From NCBI GenBank assembly GCA_947311845.1, contig CAMZMU010000063.1, forward strand, positions 56,742,902 to 56,806,901: a stretch of 64,000 nucleotides of DNA, read 5' to 3'. The notes under the pieces are model-generated. The model was not told the origin of the DNA and did no database searches. It saw nothing but the letters and a program-made list of their open reading frames with translations. This DNA is from Poa pratensis. Taxonomy: Eukaryota; Streptophyta; Magnoliopsida; Poales; Poaceae. Every line of letters starts with the position of its first letter. The stretch's first letter is position 1. Made by a program: the position numbers and the translations under genes. Below, piece by piece: positions 33,492 to 43,998 of the stretch.

Positions 33492-33895
33492 TTTTCAAAA
33501 AAAAAGGTGGGGCTCTCCGGGAAGTCTGTACTCCTTCACCATGCAGCTAGAAGCTCAATGATTTGGTTGGTCACGGACTCACGTATGCATGATGCATCAA
33601 TCGACTCACACCGCATCAGCAGAGGATCGGCATTCAACAGGGTGATGTTGACATCCAGGAATCGCATATATTCGGTTATGATAACCTAGGATGATGCGAT
33701 ATGTTCACCAATGGAATTGCTCTCGCACGATGGCCTAAATTAATTGAAGAAAGCTCCTTTTACTCTCTACTGACTACTGTAGTACCACTCATTTCCTGGT
33801 GGATGGAGACATCTTTCGTCTATCTATAGCGGGGGTATGCTAGGTAGAAGAAGTCCAGTGCGCTGTACAGACTACAGAGCCACAGAAAATAATCA

Positions 33896-34809
33896 ATGGC
33901 GGTTGACTCGACGGAATCGGGTGGCCTTTGTCGCGGTGCACGACCAAGGCGTTCATGGAGTACGTTCTCCGGGCAGTGGTCGAGCTGCAGGAGCAGGACA
34001 GGGGAGGCGTGCCCTCGTCCGGCCTGGTCATGAACACCTGCCGCGCGCTTGAGGGCGAATTCATCGACGCAATCGCCGACCACCCAGAGTTCAAGAACAA
34101 GAAGCTCTTTGCGGTCGGGCCGCTGAACCCACTGCTGGACGCGAGCGCCCGGACGCCGGGGAAGAGGCGGCATGAATGCATGGATTGGCTCGACAAGCAG
34201 CCGCCAGCATCGGTGCTCTATGTGTCCTTCGGAACGACGTCGTCTTTTCGAGGAGAGCAAATTGCAGAGCTTGCAGCAGCACTGAAGGGCAGCAAGCAAA
34301 GGTTCATCTGGGTATTGCGCGACGCCGACCGAGCCGACATATTTGCAGACTCCGGCGAAAACCGGCACAGCGAGTTGTTGTCAAAGTTCACTAAAGAAAC
34401 AGAGGAAACGGGGCTGGTAATCACCGGGTGGGCGCCGCAGCTGGAGATCCTGGCACACTGTGCCATTGCGGCGTTCATGAGCCACTGCGGCTGGAACTCA
34501 ACCATGGAGAGCCTGAGCCATGGCAAGCCGATTCTTGCCTGGCCAATGAACTACGACCAGCCGTGGGACGCTGAGTTTATCTGCAAGTACCTCAAGGTTG
34601 GTCTCCTCGTGAGGCCATGGGAAAAGCACAGTGAGGTGGTACCAGCGATGGTCATCCAGGAGGTAATAGAGGAGGCGATGGTGTCAGACAATGGAATGGC
34701 ACTGTTGCAGCGGGCGAAGGTGCTCGGTGAAGCCGTTCGTGCCTCCGTGGCAGACGGCGGCTCCTCGAGCAAAGACCTGGACGACTTTGTTGCTTACATC
34801 ACAAGGTGA
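33896..34809 (+). pseudogene. cZOG-like UDP-glycosyltransferase copy 4 (N-terminal deletion)
   Basis: The start ATGGCGGTTGACTC is the same as in copy 1, but at about 33935-33939 the sequence jumps to the region encoding [15 protein letters not shown]. Relative to copy 1, about 491 bp are missing between two GTGC tetramers (5095-5098 and 5586-5589 in copy 1), so the deletion has a 4-bp microhomology. It removes candidate His21 and Asp125. An extra G in the remaining 5' end also shifts the frame. From about 33931 the frame is open to 34809: [34 protein letters not shown], the PSPG box 34429-34560 (WAPQLEI to NYDQ) and AYITR. The only product could be a C-terminal domain of about 285 residues from an internal ATG at 33955. 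It cannot be an active transferase. Confidence 0.9.
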
Positions 34810-35162
34810 TCGGCGTATCAGTGTATGCCGTATTGTCGAACTGCTGAAAAAAATTATGATTATGAAAGACTTTGAAATATTGTCTTGAGAAATTGTCATT
34901 CCTTATCGAATTATGATTTATATTAATAAATTTTGAGAAACCACGATTACAAGCAGATTTCCAACACCATAAACTCAAACTATATCTCATGGTCTTGATC
35001 TGCTTTATCATTTCATCATTACAAAACGAAAGTGGCACATTTCTATTTCACATGTTATTTGATGTTTGTTGTTAGTTACTACGTTCTTCGAAAAGGGAAT
35101 ATGACCATGGCCGGTGCACCAATCAATACACACAACCATTTTTATTGCATATATAGTTGAAA

Positions 35163-36050
35163 TCGTACCAACGCGGATCATGTGAACCTAATGATACACT
35201 TCTCGAACAAAGCAAAATATAGGCAATTGCACTATAATCCCATACCTAACAAAGAAATACATCCAAACCATAAGCGGAACAATAACCATCAAGAGGGCAT
35301 TTTATTAGTAGGTTTTGCAGTTGACATGTGAAGAACAAAAGGACCAGAAGAATGTGACCGAGGGATATAACCAACAAATCGTGGTCAAACAAGATTCAGC
35401 TTATGACATTCAAGTTGCATCAGATAAAATCAGTGCTCCAGACATGGGGGCAAATAACATAAGATTGGTATCCAAAGTAGACACTTCATAGCATCATTAC
35501 ACTCTCTTGGTTTCAGCTGGTGCCTTCCAATGAACAAAACTGGCAATCACCTTTTTCTGCATCAGAGTAACAAACAAAATAACGGAAAACGATTATTTAC
35601 TTCAAACATTAAAAAAATACTTCTATCTTAACCACATGAAAAAAGAACAAAGAAACATATTTCCATCAAACTCTCCACCTGCCTGAATTCACTGTGATCT
35701 TGATACGCAGGTTACCTTTAATGATTTCAGCAGGCACATATGCAGCTGTATCAGCCATTATTTAAAATCACTTCTTGTAGAACTTAGTTCAGACTTGAAA
35801 CATGTAACCAATGTTTGTGATAGAAGTAAGAAGTTGTTAAATGTTATCTACAAATTTCCAAGAGTGCCAAGTTCCTAGGAAACATCATAATCGACTAAAT
35901 GAACAATCCATAGGTATTTATAAAATACATGAATTATACTTCTAGGCGATGAAAATGACTTCAGTGGTTCACCAGCGATTTTGTAACCTGAACAACATTG
36001 TGGTTATTTAATAACATATGCATTAACTTCAAAACATTTTGTAAGCCAAA
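35163..36050. repeat. Intergenic segmental duplication, copy B
   Basis: The partner of 31379-32160, in the same orientation, lying 350 bp after cZOG copy 4. It is longer than copy A by about 100 bp near 35600-35710. Similarity stops near TTCAAAACATT at about 36040, which marks the end of the duplicated unit. No gene is recognised inside. Confidence 0.8.
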
Positions 36051-36277
36051 ACACATTCTTGACCCTTCCTATACTCGCAACTGCCGTGTTAAGGTAAGAT
36101 GTCGGTCCATATGCACTTAGAACTTCTCAAGATTCCATAATATTAGATCAAGTCTGAAACCCTAGTGCCTCCTGAGCCCCCACAGGCGAATAGGAGGCGA
36201 ACCCAGCGCCACCACAAAACCAGTCCCCTTCCGCAGCTTGCACCCCTCATCGCCGCCGCTGCCGGTAGTGCCCTGCT

Positions 36278-37103
36278 TAGGGGCGGAGCTGGGCCCGGTG
36301 CTACCCGGGCTGTAGCACCGGTCTAGCCCAATACATCAAGGTAGCAGGTATGCAAAATTTCGGCCTGAAACTCACAGCCCGTCAATTCAGCACCCCACGT
36401 CCCAGGTCATTTCACGAACGAAGCGACGCTCCCAGGTCGCGTCGCGCCGGTTCACAACTTGACATCTCTCTGGTCTCTGCTCCTGTGTTCTTTGTCTCCA
36501 TCTGGATCCTCCCACGCCACTCACGGCAGGCCAGAAGCTGGTGATCCTCGGCGGTATAGGAGTTCCAGCGTGCAGCAGCTGAGCAGCAAGTCGGCCGACA
36601 CTCTACAATTATTTGCGATCTGCTTCCTCTGGCTTCAGGGGACTGTCTGGCCTTCACAGATCTGCCATCGCACGTCGACATTGATCGGTTCAGTTTGTTA
36701 CGTTGTGGACTACCAAGGTGTGATTCTCCACCCGTAAAATCTTGTTTTTCCAAGACAAATAGTGAATTATGTTTGATATTTTGATTTTATTCAGGCCAGT
36801 TAAAATAATTCTGTCAAATCGTAGGATGGAGATATTTTAGGCAAACGTAGATGCCTCTAGGAGGAGTTTAGCAACACAAAAAATAGTACGTATCGAACTT
36901 AATATGCCTCTAGAGACGATGCAAATTTGTTTTTTGTTCATCAAGTACTCAATTAACTACTACGTATTTATTTTTGTGTGAGAAGCAATGTACTCTTACT
37001 ATGGTGAATTTTGGTTGCAATCTAGTAGAAATTTTTGTGTGCTTAGTTTTTTTTTGTGTGCTTAGTTAGCACCACCCTTTCTCCGTTTCCAGCTCTGCCA
37101 CTG
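36278..37103. mobile_element. hAT-type element with perfect 8-bp TSD
   Basis: An 826-bp element flanked by GCCCTGCT (36270-36277 and 37104-37111). The left end TAGGGGCGGAGCTGGG and right end CCAGCTCTGCCACTG are degenerate versions of the CAGGGGCGGAGCC terminus of the hAT element at 19773-20835. A hairpin, GGTGCTACCCGGGCTGTAGC, lies near the left end. No transposase is recognised. The element interrupts a GC-rich sequence that continues on both sides. Confidence 0.78.
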
Positions 37104-37111
37104 GCCCTGCT

Positions 37112-38052
37112 GGCCGATAGCGGTGGCAGGGACTCCCCGTGCTTCCGTCCCCTGTGCTCGCTAGCCCTACACCTCATGCCTCAATGGGGGGCCTCGACGA
37201 CGGGCAGATGGGAGCACTGTGGGGTTGAGTGCCCCGCTGCCGCTCAGGTGTGCGTCCTCTTGATCGCTCGTCGCCATGTGCAGCCCCGGCCGCTGCCCCC
37301 GCTCCATCCCGTCCTCTTCATCACGCCGCCACTGATAGACAGGTCCAGTTGTGGTTCTCCACTCCCCCGTCATCAATCTCGTTCTCGCCTTCCTTCCTGC
37401 TGGCCGGGTTTGGTCCTCAGCTCCGACTCTGGTGCCTCGTTGATGGTTGTTCATTTCATGGCTGGCCAGATCTGAGCTCCGGCCCCGCTACTGGTTCCTT
37501 CGTTTTTCCCGCCCTCCTGAACATCGTGCTTGCCACATCTTCAGTGGGGGCGAGGCAGCGGTGTATCCCTTCGCCCATGGGAGATTCCTGGTCCGGGCGA
37601 AAGCTTGACGATGCACGTGCCCGTTGGGCGTCGCTCGCCTCCCTGGAGGCGTCGTGATGGGCTACTATATCTCCGGGTTGACCCCTTGCTGGGCATGGCT
37701 CGGTTCGGTGGCATCCTGCTCACTGCTGTGTCAGCGACACGTCTGCAACATCCTTGGCCCCTCCGGCTTCTCCGTACTGCCGTAAGCATATTTTCATCGA
37801 CCAATGTTTGGCCTCCAGCTCCCTGTTGTTCCCTTCTTCGGTGGTCCTGCGAGTTCTCTCCTCTCGGTTCCTATGCTTCGTCCTTCTTCTATCTGTTGGA
37901 TCCGTCCCTCTAATGTCGGGTTAGTCAGTTCTCGATTCATCTTCGTGGCTGTCTTTGTTCTCGCGGAGTGTCCTAAACCCACCAGGATCCAAGCTTGCCA
38001 GAGGTGTGCTGTCTTGAAAGTAGTTGGACATCTCTAGTCTTCCTCACTCCTC
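37112..38052. other. GC-rich, leader-like DNA of unknown nature
   Basis: About 0.9 kb of C/T-rich sequence with several overlapping open frames, none with a recognisable domain. It is continuous with 36060-36277 apart from the hAT insertion. It may be the leader of a decayed gene or retroelement. No function is assigned. Confidence 0.3.
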
Positions 38053-38173
38053 AGGCCTGCTGAATGTGGATATTTGGTTGCTGCTCTTGCCAAAGAACTC
38101 CACTTGCCCTTCAGGGGAAAGAAGCCCCGAAGGAGGGAAAGACCATCTTCGTGGCCATCCCGCCCCAGATAGA
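38053..38173 (+). other. Possible terminal exon of an unidentified gene
   Basis: After an acceptor-like TTCCTCACTCCTCAG the plus strand reads PAECGYLVAALAKELHLPFR, then a basic Arg/Lys/Pro-rich tail and a stop. The composition is protein-like rather than random, but the upstream exons are not identified and the family is not recognised. It may be a remnant. Confidence 0.25.
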
Positions 38174-38689
38174 AAAGAAAAATATATCTTACTACTCAAT
38201 TTGCTTCAGCCAGCTCAGTGTAGCAGAAATGACACACATCAAATCTCCTATCTTAAATCCTTAGTAATTAATTAGCATCTAATTGGATAGCCCTATTGGA
38301 CATAGGTTGAAGAAAATAGATGATACCACTAACAGATTTTCCCCACTGGGTAATTCACGAACAGTCTCTCACTCTCTCAACACATTTAGACGGGACCTAT
38401 CTTGTCAGGAATGGAAGTGGCAATAAGTTTCCCATAACGCATAACAAAGTTCTAAGTTTTTACACTAAATAGCTAAGCAGAAATAGATAGATTAGTCCTC
38501 TCCTCGTATGTAAAAATGAATCAATAATCTAGTACTATCAAAACTAATCCAATGGCTACATTCAAGCATCACAAAGCCTTATCAAACATTACCTCCACAC
38601 CACCAGATGCCAGAAACCCCGGGAACTAACATAGAAAAATTACAATCAACCGATCCCCTAAAATACTGTAGGTAATCGGAAGAACTCAC

Positions 38690-39025
38690 AAAGGGACGCT
38701 TGGAACGTCGAGGCACATGCTTGTAGGGACCGTCAAGCTTCTTGAGAGGTAGCTCGTTGGTCTCGAGCAGGTCGCCGCCGACCGCCTCCTCAGCCTTGGC
38801 GGCGTCCGTGTCTACTTTCTTCCCTACCCCATTCAAGAAACCCACCGCCCCGACCTTGGCTGCGCGCAATAACCCAAATTCAATCACCAAATCGAACCGC
38901 GGAAACAACACTGCGTTTGCGGAGAGGAGGATACCTTGGTAGGGCTGGAGGTGGAAGAATCTCGCCGGAGCTCCGGCGCTGGGCAGGAGAAGGCGGCGCA
39001 TGTGAGATGCACACGCGAGAGTCAT
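38690..39025 (-). CDS. IGR-motif-like (mS41-like) gene fragment
   Basis: On the minus strand, exon 1 (39025-38935) encodes MTLACASHMRRLLLPSAGAP with a basic, Ser/Ala-rich start suitable for a mitochondrial presequence; an alternative ATG is at 39001. An intron of 75 bp (38934-38860, GTATCC to GCGCAG) leads to exon 2 (38859-38690): AKVGAVGFLNGVGKKVDT, EEAVGGDLLETNELPLKKLD and YKHVPRRSKR. This resembles the IGR motif of mitochondrial small-subunit protein mS41 (Fyv4 family). Exon 2 ends at a good donor GTGAGT, and no following exon is found, so the gene is incomplete here or decayed. Splice sites are inferred from consensus. A LINE sits 123 bp upstream. Confidence 0.45.
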
Positions 39026-39148
39026 GAGGAAGAAACGGGTGGGGACTGGGGTGCTTCGTTTGGGCCAACGCAATAGGCCCAGGTCGAGGTATATCTGTTT
39101 CCGCGGGTTGCGGTTCAAGCAAACTTTTTTTTTTGTAGAAATATAGCC

Positions 39149-39376
39149 TTTTTTTTTAACACTCTCACCTTTCGGCTCTTTATTCATTAGGTAAAAGCTT
39201 CTCTGATTGAATAGTCTCAATCAGAAAGCCAGGGATTGTAGCAAAGTACAACGCATTATTACAAGATAGAGCCTCTCTAGCTACTAAATGAGCCGCCTGA
39301 TTAGCAGTACGACTAACATAAACCAACTTAAACCCCTGGAATTGAGAAGCAAGAAGACGCATCTCACTAAAAATAT
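39149..39376 (-). mobile_element. 5'-truncated LINE insertion (RNase H tail), 11-bp TSD
   Basis: 228 bp flanked by the perfect 11-bp duplication GAAATATAGCC (39138-39148 and 39377-39387). It starts on the plus strand with a T9 run, so the LINE is on the minus strand. It encodes an RNase-H-like LINE C-terminus: LLASQFQGFKLVYVSRTANQ, then AAHLVAREAL and IPGFLIETIQSEKLLPNE followed by a stop. A related tail lies at 46340-46405. Confidence 0.85.
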
Positions 39377-39399
39377 GAAATATAGCCCGATAGCCGTGA

Positions 39400-40820
39400 T
39401 TTTACTGAAAATTTTGATTGGAGCTTGGGCTGTGGGGAATATTTTAAAACAAAAACTCTAATTTTTCATGGTAACAAATTATGAAGAAAATACAAGTACA
39501 TATAGATGTATAGTGTGCAAGTATATTTTTTACTAAAATATTTTTTGAGGAGTGATCTGCACAAAAGACATATGTGAAGACAAAATCGAGTTTTTTGTGA
39601 TCTTTATGCACCCCAAAATAAATTGTATTTTTAATAAAATGTAGAGGTTCTAGAAATCTATCTGGACAAGAAATATTCTTATTTTTTAATTTTTTAAATA
39701 AAATTTTGATTTTTTTTGAAAATAACGAGCTCACTTTACAACATTTGCGGGGCTAGAACTCGGTTTGGCTGATAATGACACCAACGAAATCGGGCGAATC
39801 TTAAAAAAGAATAGAGCATCAAAGGGACCAAGCCCAAAAACCCTCGTGAAAGTGGATCACAAGAACCTTATGTTCGTGGTACATGGAGTCATGAGCAAGG
39901 GGGAGTTGCCATGTCATCTCAAAAGAAGGATCCGCCCGTCAAAATCATGTCAACACCACAAAACAATTCATTTGTGTGAGGTGCAAGTAATTAACCAAAA
40001 AAATAAGGTCCACTGCAAAAGAGGTTTTATTTCCGTGTTAGGTGCAACAACTACCACGCAGCCTAGTGTTAGTTGCAAGTAATTAATCTTTTTATTTAGG
40101 CTAAGTGCAACCAATTAGATAAAATTGTAGTCCGCTGCAAAAGAGGTTCATTTCTGTGTTTTGTGCGCACTAAGCCTCACAAAGTGTGGTGTTAGCGGCA
40201 ATTTTCTTGTTTTATATAGTTAATGTGTAGTGTTGCAAAAAAAACCTTTTTCCTTTACCTCATGTGACATATAATTTTTGCTTCTTCCATGGTCCAGGTA
40301 CTACCGGGAAGACCAGAGAAAGAAGTTTCACCATATGAGAAGGCAATTGGCAAACCGAGATCACCCAGTGAGAAACACTTTCATGACGGAAGAAGATGGC
40401 TACTGGGAGATTCCATTGAAAATGAGCTTGACTGATAGAATGAGGTTGCCAGGGAGGGGGAAATCAGAGTGTTGATCTAGGGCTAGGTCCGGAACAGCAC
40501 CCAAGTGCCCTTATTTACATGTGAATTTACCCAAAAAAATGGCGCATATGCAATGTTTTTTAAGGCTTATGTCAATGCAAATTTCTTAGTATTGTGCTGA
40601 AGTGACATAGTAGTTAAGAAAAAGAAATAGTGAGCTTGTATGGTAGTTACCATACAACTCTTGCACGTTGGAATATAATTTGCCGACCTAAAGAATAAGG
40701 GGGTTTAGGTATTGAGTTGCTTGACATAAAAATAGATGTTTATTAAGCAAATGCTATTTTAAATTATTACACGAGGATCGGGTATGGCTGGAGCTGCTAT
40801 ACTATAAGTATTTACGTGGT
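39400..40820. other. AT-rich intergenic DNA with short tandem repeat
   Basis: No gene is supported. About 39984-40200 has two diverged units sharing CTGCAAAAGAGGTT and AAGTAATTAA or CAATTAGAT blocks. At about 40560-40680 the sequence AAGGCTTATGTCAATGCAA resembles the left half of the Harbinger MITE at 45193-45475. Short open frames have no recognisable domains. Confidence 0.4.
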
Positions 40821-40829
40821 AAAACTTTA

Positions 40830-41370
40830 TCTGAAGTCCAACCAAAGCCTACTGACTCTCCCTTTTGAAAAAGAATTATGGGAGTTGACGCGGGGCTACC
40901 ACGGCAAATCCCTTGATCATGGTACCTAGGGTTTCGTATGAGGGGAAGAAGTATGGCGCTGGTGATTCCGTCGGCTGACAAGCAAGGAGTTTAACCAGGT
41001 TCAGGCCCCCGGAGAGTAATACCCTACTTCTTGCTTGTCTGGTATTGATTATGAGGAGGTTACAATGGCGATCCCGACGAGATGCAATCTCGCTAGGGTT
41101 TGGTGTGTGGATGTAAGCGTGACCTAGACCGGCCCTCCCAGCCTTTATATAGAAGGTTGGGTCTCGGGAGTTCGCATCCGATCAGGTTTACAAGTAAGGA
41201 AAGCCCTAACCGCCTTTGGTGTACGCTTCCTTGGGACGTACTCCAGGTGTTGGGCCTCCGTGCTGGGCTTGTCCTCGTGGGCTTCTCATGGGCCACCCGG
41301 TGCACCATAGGCTCAATCTTACCAGATATATGCACGGTGGGGCACCCGGAGGGTAGGCCCATGTCAGGAG
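40830..41370 (-). mobile_element. Probable LTR or other retroelement fragment
   Basis: Contains an AGACCGGCCCTCCCAGCCTT block followed by TATATAGAAGG, which read on the minus strand looks like a core promoter. No coding domain. Classification is from general resemblance to Triticeae LTR sequence and is weak. Confidence 0.3.
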
Positions 41371-42370
41371 TCGACAAATATTTTTTCGATCGTGGTTCAT
41401 TTGTAGTAGGAGACGGGCACGAGACTTGGTTTTGGGAAGTTGTTTGGCTTGGGGGTATCCCGCTATCGGGATCAGTATCCATCCTTTTTTAACATTGTAC
41501 GATGTTTTGGTAGGGATTACTATGCTGCATATTCAGTTTCGGCGCAGATCGACCGGAGATAAATGGACCTGTTGGATGAACCTTGTTGAGAGATTAATAA
41601 GTGTCTCCCTATCAGAGGACAAGGATTCTTTTAGATGGAACTTTGACGCCTTTCCGGGTATTTTCTGTTAAATCTGTGTATGCTGACTTTGTGAATGGGC
41701 ATGCGGGATTCTTGTGCAAATATTTGTGAAAACTAAATGTACCACTAAAAATTAAGATTTTCATGTGGTTCCTTTATAGGAAGGTGTTGTTAACTAAAGA
41801 AAACCTTGCTAAATGACCTTAGAATGGATGTAAACGATGTATATTTTGTGATTCAGACGAGTCTGCTGAGTATTTGTTTATATCTTGTTCTTTTACGCGC
41901 CATGGAGACCCGTCCATTTCACTTTCAATATTTCCTACCCACGAATATTGTTAATATGTCTGGTAATTCTTAACGGAGTGGATAGAAAGACTAAATCTCG
42001 TAGTTATAGCCATTTGTGTTTTCGTTTGAGCAATATGGAATTGTCGAAACAATATTGTTTTCAACAAAGGGAATTGTCCTTTTTTTTGCAGGTTGTACGC
42101 ATAGCTACCTATTGTATCCATATGTGCTTCTGTCTCCTTCCACCAGAATAACGGGATCTCATGGATTTATTATGTTCATGGCTGATGGCCGTCTTACGGG
42201 CTATATTCAACCAGGTGGCTGGTAACTTACTAGAAGAATCCAATATGCATATGCGTTATGTGTTTTGTTTTCTCTATTTCCTACTGACTGATTCATGTAA
42301 CCACTTTGAACAAACTCTGATATGTATGATGATTATAACTATATGTTTTTAAACTACTCAATAAAATTAT
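41371..42370 (+). pseudogene. LINE ORF2 C-terminal remnant
   Basis: The plus strand carries broken pieces of a LINE tail in order: GSFVVGDGHETWFWE, VWLGGIPLS, DKDSFRWNFDAFPGIF, a zf-RVT-like stretch (SAEYLFISCSF), AIWNC-like sequence and VVRIATYCIHM. Several frameshifts and stops separate them. It belongs to the same broad LINE group as the fragment at 3113-3660. Endonuclease and RT core are absent. Confidence 0.65.
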
Positions 42371-42589
42371 GTTTTTGTGCATTGTTCTGATGTAGAGGCC
42401 GGGGTTTTGATCCCATTCTCCAAAGAAGAAGAAAAACTCGTTTACGCATGGCATAGGCAAAAAAAGAAGGTGTTAGCACCATCATATATAAGGTGCGTAG
42501 TAGCAGTGAATACCGAGCTTGGACCGACACCTTTCCCCACCGTAGCGAAAGGCGATTTGTCTCGTCCCTTTCTCCAGCCACCTCGCCGT

Positions 42590-43155
42590 CCTCGATCTGC
42601 TTGATTCCCCGCCTTCGGCGGCGGGAGGTCGGGGAATCGACAGATCAGGGCGTGTACATAGTGTAGGTTGTAGGAGGGTGCCTGCCGGCGACGCTAAGGA
42701 GGCCATGGTGTCGCCGGAGAGGCTTTTGCGGGACGCGGTTCCTTCCTCTGTTTCAGGTGTTCCAGCGGAGCTCTGCGGCAGATCTGCTGTCCCAGGCGTG
42801 TCTGCGTCTCGGCGGAGATGCGGGCGACGCGTTCCCCGGCCGGTATCCGTGGTGGCGGTGCCGGAGTTTGATGGATCTGACGGAGGTGATGAAGTTGACC
42901 AAGCTGGCGCCGTTGTTCGTTGTGCAGGATGGAGGCGCTGCGGTGCTGAGGACCGTCGACTTCCTGGCCACTCGGGGACTCCTCCCAGTCCAAGGTTTCA
43001 TGGAGGAGCGGTGGCGGGATTCGCCGGCGGAGCGTGCTGCTCGACGACGAGGCTGCTGGGATCCAGAAGGACCTTGTTGTTATTTTCTCTTTGTTCTGGG
43101 TTTTCCTGTAAGGTTCTTGGTTGATGTAATTTCTTCTGTCTTCGCAAAAAAATAT
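42590..43155 (+). other. GC-rich retroelement-like or gene-like fragment
   Basis: Open frames at 42678-43124 and 42757-43242 overlap and neither has a recognised domain. The stretch ends TTCTTCTGTCTTCGCAAAAA, as poly(A)-tailed retroelement fragments often do. Not identified. Confidence 0.25.
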
Positions 43156-43158
43156 ATA

Positions 43159-43352
43159 GGCATGAGCCCCAAATTATTAAATTTAGATACAATTCATAGA
43201 AACAGTGCAGTGAATCTTATGTTTTTATTACTCCTACTATAACATACTAAGATATGGCATGAGCCCCAAATTATTAAATTTAGATACAATTCATAGAAAC
43301 AGTGCAGTGAATCTTATGTTTTTATTACTCCTACTATAACATACTAAGATAT
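43159..43352. repeat. Perfect 97-bp tandem duplication in a MITE remnant
   Basis: Two apparently identical 97-bp units, 43159-43255 and 43256-43352, each starting GGCATGAGCCCCAAATTATT. The unit is similar to the right half of the Harbinger-type MITE at 45193-45475 (CATGAGTCCAAAATTATTAA). After the second unit the sequence reads GGTACATTGGCATAGTC then TTAA, a MITE-like end. The lack of divergence between units indicates a recent event. Confidence 0.8.
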
Positions 43353-43998
43353 GGTACATTGGCATAGTCTTAATATAGAATTTTATTGTGCTCTCTATGT
43401 TTGTATATCAATAAGGCGAATGCATTTTTTATGACGAATCTTCTCCAAATATATTGATTTACATTGATATTGTTGGACTCGTACGAAAACAGCTTTCAAG
43501 TGATGCCAATTTTGTAGTATCAATAATCTTCAAATACTCAGCGCAAAAAAAATCTTCAAATACTTGGAACAATTCTCGCCCCTTGTTCATGGGAACAGAG
43601 GTCGAGAAAGTAAGTTGGGGAATAATTACTTCGTTCACCCCCAATCCAGAAATTTGGAATCGTGTGGTCGCTGGTTATATATAGATAAACCCGTACTTTA
43701 TGTCTCGTGACAGAAAGCAGATGAGTTACTGTCAGGTCCTTCTGAATCCCCCATCCATCGGAGATAGTGAAGATGCATTTTACACAGGCTAAGATCAACC
43801 AGAGCTGCTAGTCAACAGGGAAAAGGTCGTACATCTCCGTTCTCACTCCAATGGTGTTTGTTCACACTTCACACATAGCATAGGATGACCATGGCCACAC
43901 ATGTAGACTACTACAGTCCCTCGCGTGACTGGAAGGAAGGAAAAGGAGAAACAGAGCTTGACACCACAACCACAAGCCAGCTCCAGGGATGCACTGCC

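Larger units (their letters stand above)
32240..33895 (+). promoter_or_regulatory. Duplicated promoter of cZOG copy 4, interrupted by insertions
   Basis: 32247-32413 matches the distal promoter of copy 1 (about 4450-4610) and about 33570-33895 matches the proximal part. Between them lies about 1.1 kb of inserted repeats. Where copy 1 has the TATA box after TCTATC, copy 4 reads TCTATCTATAGCGGGGG, so the TATATATA tract is lost. Promoter function is probably abolished. Confidence 0.7.
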
